Below, piece by piece: positions 56,512-64,000 of a stretch of 64,000 bases of DNA. Origin of the DNA: Candidatus Defluviilinea gracilis (lineage in GTDB: Bacteria; Chloroflexota; Anaerolineae; Anaerolineales; Villigracilaceae); the NCBI GenBank assembly GCA_016716235.1, contig JADJWS010000001.1:1364001-1428000 (forward strand), in the 5' to 3' direction. Numbering within the stretch: the stretch's first letter is position 1; every line of letters begins with the position of its first letter. A program made the position numbers and the translations under genes. The notes beneath the pieces are model-generated. The model was not told the origin of the DNA. It did no database searches and worked only from the letters and a program-made list of their open reading frames with translations.

Positions 56512-59500
56512 ATGAGCCAGAGACGCAAACCTCTCTTTGCCGCGGCAGGCGTTATCCTGGTTTTGCTGATTGCGGCGTTTATAATCTTCTATGGGAAGAA
56601 GAATCCAGAAACAGGGGGGCAAGCATCTCTGCGGAACGACTACGACCGTTTGTTTGCGGAGTTTTCGGTGGAGCATCCGGGCCGCGGAACTTTGGATTAT
56701 CCGGAAAACATCTCGGCAGACTATGCCAAATCGTACGCCATGTTCCTCAGCGCCGATTTGATCAGAGCGCGGAGCGAGTCGTCGTTTGAGTTATCATCCG
56801 CCGCGAAAAATGCGGGATATTGGTTGTTAGACCATGCGGATGAAGACCAGGACGGCGTGATCGGGTGGGGACTTCCGGTAGCCTGGGATGCCTACGGGGA
56901 TGGCACGCTAAATCCGCCAAACACCGTGTATACAATCACCACCGCGATTGCCATTAATGGTCTTTTGGATTGGCTGGAAGTTGATCCGAACGCGCCGGCG
57001 GATCGGATCATGTCCACTGTCAGCGCCGCCTTTCAACCATTTTTAGAGCCTGAAGCAAAGACTCCCGAAGGACTCCTGTTATATTCTTTGTCTGCGAATG
57101 ACCGGCCTTACGTCACTTACAATCCGGCGGCATACATGGCGGGGCAGATGCAGCGCTTCAGCGCGTTAACAGGCGACCCGGAAGAGCAGAACCGGCTTCG
57201 CTCGACAGCGGACCAAACCATGACCGTCTTGTTGGATGCGCGGCTGGTGGATCCGCATGGAGGTTGGTATTGGTTATATGGCGTTGGCGAATCTAGCCCC
57301 AACGATGCCGCTCATGCCATTTATATTGTGGACGGTATCTATCAATATATCGCGCATCAAGGCAAGTTTGCCGATGAATTTGACTGGAGTAATATCGTCA
57401 AACACATCGATCTTTTTTATTCGTCATCGAATGAGCGTTGGATGCGTTTCCCTCAACTCTCGCCCGACTCGCCGCAAGACCCCCCGCGTTTGTACGAGAT
57501 TGGGATGTTACTGCGCTTCATGGCGATGGCCGGCAAACACAAAGAAGGACTTTCGCTCTATCAATACTCTCTGGACTATCGGACGCCAGACGGCTTGTAT
57601 GCAAAATTTCCTGTTTCTGCCTCGGACGGCGAACAACCGCTGGTGATCAACGAATATATGTCCTATCTGTTGTATGGTTGGAGTTCACTGCTCTTTCAAC
57701 CCCCGCTGATCGTCTTGTCGGAACCTTCCAATCTTGCGGGGAATGACCCCGCTGTCGATGAAGTCCTGCCCGTCACAGATTTGAAACAGCCCATCCTCGT
57801 TCCTTTTACTTTCCTGGATGTCGAAGACTATGATATTCAACTGGAATTCGATGTGAATCAAATGGCGGGGAAACTCCTCGTCAATGAGAAGAGGTTCTCT
57901 CTTCCAGAGCAAACGTTGCCCTTAAAAATAATCGAATGGGACCCGCAAACTCTGGTCGTGTTTACGCGGCGGTTGTGGTCGAACCAAACTCAAATTTGGA
58001 GTCTCGATTTAACAACGGGAGAAAACCGCGAGATTCCCCTCCCTGCAGAAACAAGCCTGCTCATATTCCGTCAGGCGGTCTTATATCAACATCACATCGT
58101 ATTTATTTTGTTCGACCCCGTTAGAAAAACAAACTTCCTGTATCGTTTACTGCCGGGCAAAGAAGCGGGGCAGGCGCTTCAATTTGACCGGTCGTTCCAG
58201 GAAGAATATTACATCGATCAACGATATGGCTACCGTCAACAACCCCACATTCTTGCCGTGGAATTTCAAGAGCGGCTTTATCTTGCTTCCGATTCGGTTG
58301 TATATGAATATCGCTACTTACCCGGTCGCGAAACGGCGACAAGCCTGACAAACTTCAGCCTTTCCAATCAGTTTAACGCGCTTGAAATTGCCGCCGATCA
58401 CACCGGGATATTTGCGTTATATCGCAATGTGGATTATTCCGCCGCGCAACCGCAGACAGAACAAAACTTTCCCTTTGTATTGTATGATCTTGCAACTCAA
58501 ACAGTCGCGCAGACGGATTTTAACGGGTTTGTCCCCTATGGGTTGACGGTGGAAGATGGAAAGCCGCGGGTACAGTTGCTCGAAACGCCCGAAGATTTGC
58601 AAGAGGTATTTCTCATCGACATGCGTAACATGCCTGCCTCGGGCATGATGAGCGCGGGCGTGAATAACCTCGAAGGCGAAGTGATATGGACCCAATCGTA
58701 CTACTTGAACGCTTTCGTTGATTTTCTTGAAGAGAACTCGGACCCGCGAACGCTGTTCCCGCTGAGCGATCTAAAGCCCCAGATCAAACGGCGTCTCGAT
58801 TTTGAAATGGCGTTGATCGATCGATTAATGATCGAAGGCTCCGGTTTGTTGTGCAAAGCCTTTACAGTGGACCGCAGCCCTGTGCTTCACGCGGTACAAA
58901 CCGGCAAGATGCTTCTGTTGATGAAGCGCTATCAAAGCCTGCCGAATTCATTGCCATTGGAAAGCTATCCCAAATTCCGCAAGCAGGTTATGGGATTGGA
59001 AGGGCATATCGAGGTCCTGGCGCAGGCAGACCCATCGGACCGCTGGCTGGATGAAGACAAGTACTACTTGATGTGGCCCAAAGGCTCGCCCTTTTGGGCA
59101 GATGGCGCGGGGATTCCTTACAACCATCAAAATATGTGGGCGGCGGGCTTGTTGTATAACGACCAGCAATCTAAATTTCCCCCCAAAACCCGGCAAGCTG
59201 TCATGGATATTCCCCAACAGGTTCTCGATCTGGAAGGATTTTCCGGTTTTCCTGCAAAACATGGCGTTTGGAACTCGAAGTCTCCCGAATACTTTGAATG
59301 GTATTACTGGTGGGGCTGGGGAAAGGCGGGCTGGAAGAAAAGCGACGCGATTTCTGTAAACACGCCCCACTGGGCGGGCGATGGAAACAATGTCGCCATC
59401 CCCGTCTATCGAACCTTCGACGCAATGGCGGTGTTGATCGCGGGCGAACATTCACCCGGCATCTTGCCCGGCGGCATTGTAGAATATTACCGGCGCGGGG

Positions 59501-61143
59501 TCGAGATGGATGGGTTGGAGTTATTTCTCAGCCCCTATCTGGCGCGTTACGGCAAAATGCCCGAAGTCTCGTCGGAATTAGCCGGGAAATATTTGCGCTT
59601 TGCCGGTCAACCGGATCTGCGCGATTCGCTCTGGGCTTATCGCTATATGTTCGATCAGATGAATACCCCCGCATCCTTAACCCAATCTGACTCTCCTCGC
59701 GCGACACAGGTGGGTCTGTATTTGCTGGACGTTCTACTTGTTTTGGGCGGGGCAATCGTTTTATCCGCGATTTGGAAAGTGGATAAACCCATCCCTTGGT
59801 TGATGGGTATCTTCTTGATCGGGTATGCGATGATCGTTGTGACGGTGGAAGTGGGCGGGTTGCTCTCTCTCTTGAACAGCACAGCATATTTCATCGTTTT
59901 CCATCTATTGATCTTGTTTGCTCTCATAGCCATCTGGTCGCGGAGCGTAGCCTACCCCCGACTGATTCTGTTTCAGGCGAGCCTGCCCGAACGGTCGGCG
60001 CTCTTAAGTTCGCTCAAGGCGCATTGGGAGATTTGGATATTTGCCGCGATTTGCGCGGCTGGCTTTGCCTTTCTTGGCTATTCGAATTTAATCCTTCCTC
60101 AAAAAATTGACGATGTGGTCACCGCCCATCTGGCGCGGGTTGGGTATTGGCTACAGCATGGAAATCTCCGCCCCTGGCCCGCCGATACGTACCAACTTGC
60201 CCAAGTCATCTATCCGCTCAATGCTCAGAGTCAGATCTTATGGAGTTTGCTTTTCCTGCGGAGCGATCAACTCGCGGGCATCTCCCAATGGATCGCCCTT
60301 CCCATCGTTTTTTTGGCGGTGTATGGGTTTGCGCGCTTATTGCAATTGGATCGGTATTGGTCCGTGATCGCCGCTTTGGTCTGTTTCTCTATCCCAAACG
60401 TATATTTGCAGGGCTTGACGGCAATGACCGACCTGATCAGCGCCGCCCTGTTTCTGTGCGCCATCTATTTATTTTTCCTGATGGTACGGGAAGAAAGACT
60501 CTCGATCCTCTCCGGAGTGGCGCTTGGTCTTGCTGTGGGGACGAAGCAGACCATCCTGTTCGCGCTCCCCGGCTTGTTTCTAGTCCTGATGTATCTGGCG
60601 ATCACGAGAAAATCTCTCTGGTCCCTCTTGTTGAAATGGACGGGAGTGTCCCTTGCCGCCTTCCTGCTTGCAGGCGCGTATATTTATATTTCTAATTTTG
60701 TTTATTGGGGAAGCCCCTTGGGACCCGATGTGACCTATCAGGGCTTTACCCAAAGAGGGGCGGCTTTATCGCTTATCGAATACCTTGACCGCTTTCTTGC
60801 CAATGGAGCGGCATTGCTTGGCGTGCTTTTCAAAGTTGATTTAATGGGCTGGAATTTCGACGGGACAGTTTGGCCCGGCCCCGCTTTGTTTGTTTTGATC
60901 CTTTGTTCTCTCTTATATGTTGGCAGTCGCGTCCGATCGCGCGAAATGGACCTGACCGCGTACTCCCTGATGACGCTGGCAGTGTCCAATGCTTTGATCC
61001 TCCTGCTTGTGCGCGATTTTACCGGCTCGCTTTCCAGGTATTTGATGATTTCGATGATCTTGTTTGTGCCTTTAGGTATCGCAGGGCTGGCTCGCATTGC
61101 GGAAGAGATGAAATCTCAGCGGCGATCCAATCCGCCTGTCTAA
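56512..61143 (+). CDS. Giant fusion protein: membrane-anchored toroid/beta regions plus GT-C-like membrane domain
   Basis: About 1543 residues, exceptionally long for this locus. After a membrane helix (about 10-29) residues 45-400 are helical and rich in aromatic and acidic residues (NPPNTVYTITTAIAINGLL, GGWYWLYGVGESSPNDAAH), resembling an alpha/alpha-toroid of polysaccharide lyases or C5-epimerases. Residues about 430-740 are beta-rich with repeated strand patterns (WSLDLTTGENREIPLP), possibly a propeller. Residues about 750-1055 return to helix (WYYWWGWGKAGWKKSD). Residues about 1060-1535 hold about ten membrane helices with GT39-like features. A GTG start at 56485 is possible; I prefer the ATG at 56512. 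It may couple polymer synthesis to modification or trimming; this is inference. Confidence 0.75.
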   Translation: MSQRRKPLFAAAGVILVLLIAAFIIFYGKKNPETGGQASLRNDYDRLFAEFSVEHPGRGTLDYPENISADYAKSYAMFLSADLIRARSESSFELSSAAKNAGYWLLDHADEDQDGVIGWGLPVAWDAYGDGTLNPPNTVYTITTAIAINGLLDWLEVDPNAPADRIMSTVSAAFQPFLEPEAKTPEGLLLYSLSANDRPYVTYNPAAYMAGQMQRFSALTGDPEEQNRLRSTADQTMTVLLDARLVDPHGGWYWLYGVGESSPNDAAHAIYIVDGIYQYIAHQGKFADEFDWSNIVKHIDLFYSSSNERWMRFPQLSPDSPQDPPRLYEIGMLLRFMAMAGKHKEGLSLYQYSLDYRTPDGLYAKFPVSASDGEQPLVINEYMSYLLYGWSSLLFQPPLIVLSEPSNLAGNDPAVDEVLPVTDLKQPILVPFTFLDVEDYDIQLEFDVNQMAGKLLVNEKRFSLPEQTLPLKIIEWDPQTLVVFTRRLWSNQTQIWSLDLTTGENREIPLPAETSLLIFRQAVLYQHHIVFILFDPVRKTNFLYRLLPGKEAGQALQFDRSFQEEYYIDQRYGYRQQPHILAVEFQERLYLASDSVVYEYRYLPGRETATSLTNFSLSNQFNALEIAADHTGIFALYRNVDYSAAQPQTEQNFPFVLYDLATQTVAQTDFNGFVPYGLTVEDGKPRVQLLETPEDLQEVFLIDMRNMPASGMMSAGVNNLEGEVIWTQSYYLNAFVDFLEENSDPRTLFPLSDLKPQIKRRLDFEMALIDRLMIEGSGLLCKAFTVDRSPVLHAVQTGKMLLLMKRYQSLPNSLPLESYPKFRKQVMGLEGHIEVLAQADPSDRWLDEDKYYLMWPKGSPFWADGAGIPYNHQNMWAAGLLYNDQQSKFPPKTRQAVMDIPQQVLDLEGFSGFPAKHGVWNSKSPEYFEWYYWWGWGKAGWKKSDAISVNTPHWAGDGNNVAIPVYRTFDAMAVLIAGEHSPGILPGGIVEYYRRGVEMDGLELFLSPYLARYGKMPEVSSELAGKYLRFAGQPDLRDSLWAYRYMFDQMNTPASLTQSDSPRATQVGLYLLDVLLVLGGAIVLSAIWKVDKPIPWLMGIFLIGYAMIVVTVEVGGLLSLLNSTAYFIVFHLLILFALIAIWSRSVAYPRLILFQASLPERSALLSSLKAHWEIWIFAAICAAGFAFLGYSNLILPQKIDDVVTAHLARVGYWLQHGNLRPWPADTYQLAQVIYPLNAQSQILWSLLFLRSDQLAGISQWIALPIVFLAVYGFARLLQLDRYWSVIAALVCFSIPNVYLQGLTAMTDLISAALFLCAIYLFFLMVREERLSILSGVALGLAVGTKQTILFALPGLFLVLMYLAITRKSLWSLLLKWTGVSLAAFLLAGAYIYISNFVYWGSPLGPDVTYQGFTQRGAALSLIEYLDRFLANGAALLGVLFKVDLMGWNFDGTVWPGPALFVLILCSLLYVGSRVRSREMDLTAYSLMTLAVSNALILLLVRDFTGSLSRYLMISMILFVPLGIAGLARIAEEMKSQRRSNPPV

Positions 61144-61147
61144 TCTG

Positions 61148-62475
61148 ATGAACCGCCGAGTTTTCATGCCGAAGTTTCATTTGTCTCGCCAAAATCTCAA
61201 CGCCTTCCTTGTTGGAGGAATCCTAGGGTTGCCGCTTGCTCTAAGCGTATCTGGTCATTTCCTGCGATTTTGGCTGCGCCGACCTGAGGTGAAAACGCTG
61301 ATTCTTGTGGTTATGATACCCCTGCTGACGGTATTGTTGGGGTTCATACTGCTCTTGATTAAGAAACCCGCCAAATTTCTCAAAGGCGTTTATGTGTTGT
61401 TGTTTCTTATCGTAGTATACGAAGTGTGGGCGGTCTCCGAGCGCTTCGAGCGCTTCGGTCTCCCGCCGGGCGTCGTTCCTGAAGTTACGCTAACTCTTGC
61501 CGCCGAAGAAAAACAGAATCCAGAGGCAGTAGACGATTCTGTAAAATTAATGCGCATCATGCTGGCTGAAAAAGACAGCGCGGAAGCGATTTTCATAGGC
61601 TCTCAAACCTGCAACATTGAGTTGACCGAGCCAAATGATGAGAGTCGTTTTACCGAGATACGCCCCGGCGCCGGGCTTCAATGTTCGTTTATTGCCCAGC
61701 CCGGCAGTGAGGTGAGACTGGTATTTATACAAGCGCCGGAGAGCGGATATGTAAAGGTCTCGCTTCATCCAAAAAATGAGCCGGGCGACAGCGTTAGCTT
61801 TGATTTATATTCTCCTCAACGCGAACACGAAACTTATAAACTATTGGTTCCATTGAGTAGTTTTTTCTTGTTCCTTAAGTGTTTTGATCTTATCTCAATG
61901 GTGACGGTATTAACTCTCTTAAGTGTGTTAGTTGTCAGCCGCCTGCCTGTCAATCCGAATGGGTTTGGGCTATTAGTTCTATTGCTGCACCCCATAAATT
62001 TGATTTACTTCATGCTGTTTCCAGTGGCTAGCGGGTATGCCATCGCCAAAGATCGTTACGATTATCAGTTTAGCGAGTGGAAAAGGTTTGAACAAATGGC
62101 GCGAGATGTCAACCGTTTTGTTCCCCCCGATGCGGGGCTTGCCATTATTTACCCCGCAAATATCCGGTATCCCCGTTATTCGGTCCCGCGTATACCCGCC
62201 GCCTGCTTCCACAATACCCAGCCCCGGCTGAGATATCGGCTTCTGCTCTGCGCGAGTTGGGCGCGGAGTATCTTCTCATGGACGCGCAATTGTTCGAAAA
62301 AAACCTGCTTGGGTTTGATGGGCAACTTCATTTTACGATCTATGGCGGCGGAGAAGTGCTGTACCCGTATTATTCACTTGACGACTTATTGCAATCCGGG
62401 GTAGAAATCATCGCTTCGTGCGCGCGCGAGTCGGCTTGTGGATATCGCTATTATCTCTTTCGAGCGCGCAAATAG
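61148..62475 (+). pseudogene. Membrane protein gene interrupted by a frameshift
   Basis: The first frame runs 61148-62404 (418 codons) with four or five membrane helices and a central soluble loop, but from about residue 338 it becomes incoherent and Cys/Arg-rich. The -1 frame, starting near 62161, instead reads YPVSPLFGPAYTRRLLPQY, then ISASALRELGAEYLLMDAQL and continues sensibly to a stop at 62475. The two frames join around 62150-62165, consistent with loss of one base. The repaired protein would have about 442 residues and end in an extracytoplasmic domain like that of the GT-C-type gene at 39337. It is either a true pseudogene or an assembly error. The start may be 61148 or the ATG at 61169. 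Confidence 0.7.
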
Positions 62476-62517
62476 CGCGGTTTGAACCGCTCAACAGTAA
62501 ATTTCAGGAGACCAAAA

Positions 62518-64000
62518 ATGTGCGGAATCTTTGGCGTGATTGCCGATGGCAAGTTGAACCTCTCTGGCGAACAAGCCAGAAAGACCATGGATAGATTATT
62601 TCTCCTCTCTGAGTCGCGGGGCAAGGAGGCGGCTGGGATTGCCTACATGCGGCCCGGCGCCATTCAGGTTGCGAAATACCCGGAACCGGCGTCGAACGTA
62701 ATTAAGCGAAACGCCTACCGGGAGATGTTTGACCAACACGGCGTTGATAAAGAGTATCCGGTGTGCATCATGGGGCATTCGCGCCTGGTCACCAATGGCG
62801 GACGGCAGTTCCACGCGAACAATCAGCCGGTCATTGCCGGTGGCATGGTGGCAATTCATAATGGCATCGTGTGCAATGTGGATGAACTGTGGACGAACCA
62901 TCCGGATCTGATTCGCTCCTCCCAGTTGGATACCGAAGCGTTTCTCAAAGTGCTGCGTAAAAATTTTACACAAAGCGGCGATTTGATCCAGGCTCTGCGC
63001 TCGACCTTTGCAGTGATCGAAGGCGTTGCCTCCATGTCCATCTTCTTCGAAGACCTGAACAGCGTCCTTCTGACTACCAATAATGGCTCGCTATACTTCG
63101 GGACGAATCAGGCTGAAACGGCGATTGTCTTCGCCTCCGAAAAGCATATCCTAAAGACCTTCCAACGCTCGAGCCATATTCCTTCCGCCCTGCGGGAACT
63201 TTCCATTCAGCACATCGAAGCGGGGACAGCGCTTTTGGTTGACTTGAATTCCATGAAGATCAGCAGGTTTGGTTTTGACGCTGACCAGGGAGACGATCTT
63301 AACTTGCCTGCAATGGCTTCCTCGCGCGAGATAAAGGACGTCTCTGCCCCTGAGCAGGCAAGTTCCACGAATACGCGCGCGCCCGGAGAAGGACCATACA
63401 TACTCCCCGCTCATTTTGTTGATGAATTTCCGCGGAATCGGGAAATCATCGACTCGTTGCGTCGCTGTGCGCGATGCATCCTCCCGGAAACAATGCCCTT
63501 TATCCAGTTTGATGAAGATGGCGTTTGTAATTATTGCCGAAGTTACCAGCCGATCTCTGTGTTGGGTATGGATGCGCTCCGGGCGATCTTGGAACCCCAC
63601 CGAAAAACGAACGGAGAGCCCGATTGTCTTGTCGCTTTTAGCGGCGGGCGCGACTCGAGTTATGGCGTTCACCTGCTCAAGAAGGTTTTGGGTATGAACC
63701 CTGTAACCTACACGTACGATTGGGGTATGATCACCGATCTTGGGCGCCGGAATCAAATGCGAATCTGCGGCAAACTTGGCGTTGAAAATATTCTGGTATC
63801 GGCGGATATCGTTCGAAAGCGAAGCAATATTCGCAAAAATGTGCTGGCTTGGCTGGAGACCCCCGATTTGGGGACCGTCCCGCTGTTCATGGCTGGCGAC
63901 AAACAATATTTTTATTATGCCAACAAGGTCAGGCAGCAAACGGAAAACAAGATCGTCATTCTGTGTGAGAATTTATATGAAACCACGCAGTTCAAGTCGG
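62518..64000 (+). CDS. Class II glutamine amidotransferase fused to WbpG-like sugar amidotransferase (partial, runs off the end)
   Basis: At least 494 codons; the 3' end lies beyond the window. Residues 1-250 are a class II glutaminase: catalytic Cys2 in MCGIFGV, SRGKEAAGIAY near 33, GHSRLVTNGG near 83 and HNGIVCNVDEL near 116. Residues about 310 onward match the WbpG/LegG N-acetyl-sugar amidotransferases: RRCARCILPETMP and GVCNYCRSY supply two Cys pairs, and VAFSGGRDSSYGVHLLKK near 373 is the PP-loop ATP pyrophosphatase motif. WbpG normally takes ammonia from a separate HisH-like glutaminase; here one is fused. AGGAG precedes the ATG. It fits amidine formation on the diacetamido-mannuronate made upstream. 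Confidence 0.88.
   Translation, partial: MCGIFGVIADGKLNLSGEQARKTMDRLFLLSESRGKEAAGIAYMRPGAIQVAKYPEPASNVIKRNAYREMFDQHGVDKEYPVCIMGHSRLVTNGGRQFHANNQPVIAGGMVAIHNGIVCNVDELWTNHPDLIRSSQLDTEAFLKVLRKNFTQSGDLIQALRSTFAVIEGVASMSIFFEDLNSVLLTTNNGSLYFGTNQAETAIVFASEKHILKTFQRSSHIPSALRELSIQHIEAGTALLVDLNSMKISRFGFDADQGDDLNLPAMASSREIKDVSAPEQASSTNTRAPGEGPYILPAHFVDEFPRNREIIDSLRRCARCILPETMPFIQFDEDGVCNYCRSYQPISVLGMDALRAILEPHRKTNGEPDCLVAFSGGRDSSYGVHLLKKVLGMNPVTYTYDWGMITDLGRRNQMRICGKLGVENILVSADIVRKRSNIRKNVLAWLETPDLGTVPLFMAGDKQYFYYANKVRQQTENKIVILCENLYETTQFKS

Noticed and set aside
56444..56514. 23-codon frame ending in ATGA overlap with the giant gene start
   Set aside because: It could be a leader peptide, but it has no convincing ribosome-binding site and no similarity to known leaders.
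1..64000. tRNA, rRNA and riboswitches
   Set aside because: I looked for cloverleaf-like and conserved rRNA stretches in the gaps and saw none; the gaps are mostly dispersed repeats. A covariance-model search would be needed to exclude small RNAs.

Overview
The window looks like a chromosomal segment of a Chloroflexota (Anaerolineae-like) bacterium. This is an inference from the gene repertoire, the many dispersed palindromic repeats and the mix of Shine-Dalgarno and apparently leaderless starts. No rRNA or tRNA gene, CRISPR array or transposase was seen. Functions are assigned by reading motifs, not by database search.

Region 1 (0-14 kb, + strand) is central metabolism and catabolism. Malate synthase and isocitrate lyase (glyoxylate bypass) are followed by a catabolic cluster: an XdhC-type molybdenum-cofactor chaperone, the FAD, 2Fe-2S and molybdopterin subunits of a xanthine-dehydrogenase-like hydroxylase, an amidase, FdrA and DUF1116 proteins (related to the oxamate carbamoyltransferase of anaerobic allantoin breakdown), a four-helix-bundle protein and a cyclase-type metallohydrolase. 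The set suggests hydroxylation, ring opening and amide or carbamoyl release from an unidentified N-heterocycle or ureide. Low-complexity GAGAATTGGAGAATT-type repeats fill the intergenic spaces and have entered several coding sequences in frame.

Region 2 (14.2-19.9 kb) is an accessory island. A visibly AT-rich three-gene operon with its own promoter encodes a ubiquitin-like-domain protein, a MotA/TolQ/ExbB-like channel protein and an ExbD/TolR-like protein carrying two Ig-like repeats. It is my best candidate for an undescribed system. It is followed by three toxin-antitoxin pairs (HicBA, BrnTA, DUF433/DUF5615) separated by three copies of a composite repeat.

Region 3 (19.9-26.5 kb) is a rearranged phosphate (pst) locus. 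pstS, pstC, pstA and a pstB paralogue lie on the - strand, with an AAA/DUF4143 ATPase gene inserted between pstC and pstA. A second pstB paralogue is divergent, and a C-terminal phoU remnant lies beyond it. The two PstB proteins carry complementary defects in ATPase motifs.

Region 4 (26.8-36.7 kb) holds two phytoene-desaturase-like FAD oxidoreductases flanking an AT-rich small membrane protein gene, a two-domain VOC dioxygenase-like protein, a receiver/glutaredoxin-like/thioredoxin-reductase-like fusion without redox cysteines, a second BrnTA pair, a cyclic-nucleotide-domain histidine kinase and a CoA-binding protein.

Region 5 (36.7-64 kb, + strand) is a surface-polysaccharide locus. It encodes GT-C-type membrane proteins, Gmd, GT2 and GT4 transferases, a flippase-like protein, RfbB and RfbA, a MaoC-like protein, and five enzymes matching the UDP-2,3-diacetamido-2,3-dideoxy-mannuronate pathway (WecB/WbpI, WbpD, WbpE, WbpB and WbpA types). 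It continues with a membrane-anchored spermidine-synthase-like protein, a giant fusion membrane protein of about 1550 residues, a frameshifted membrane protein gene, and a truncated gene fusing a class II glutamine amidotransferase to a WbpG-like sugar amidotransferase.
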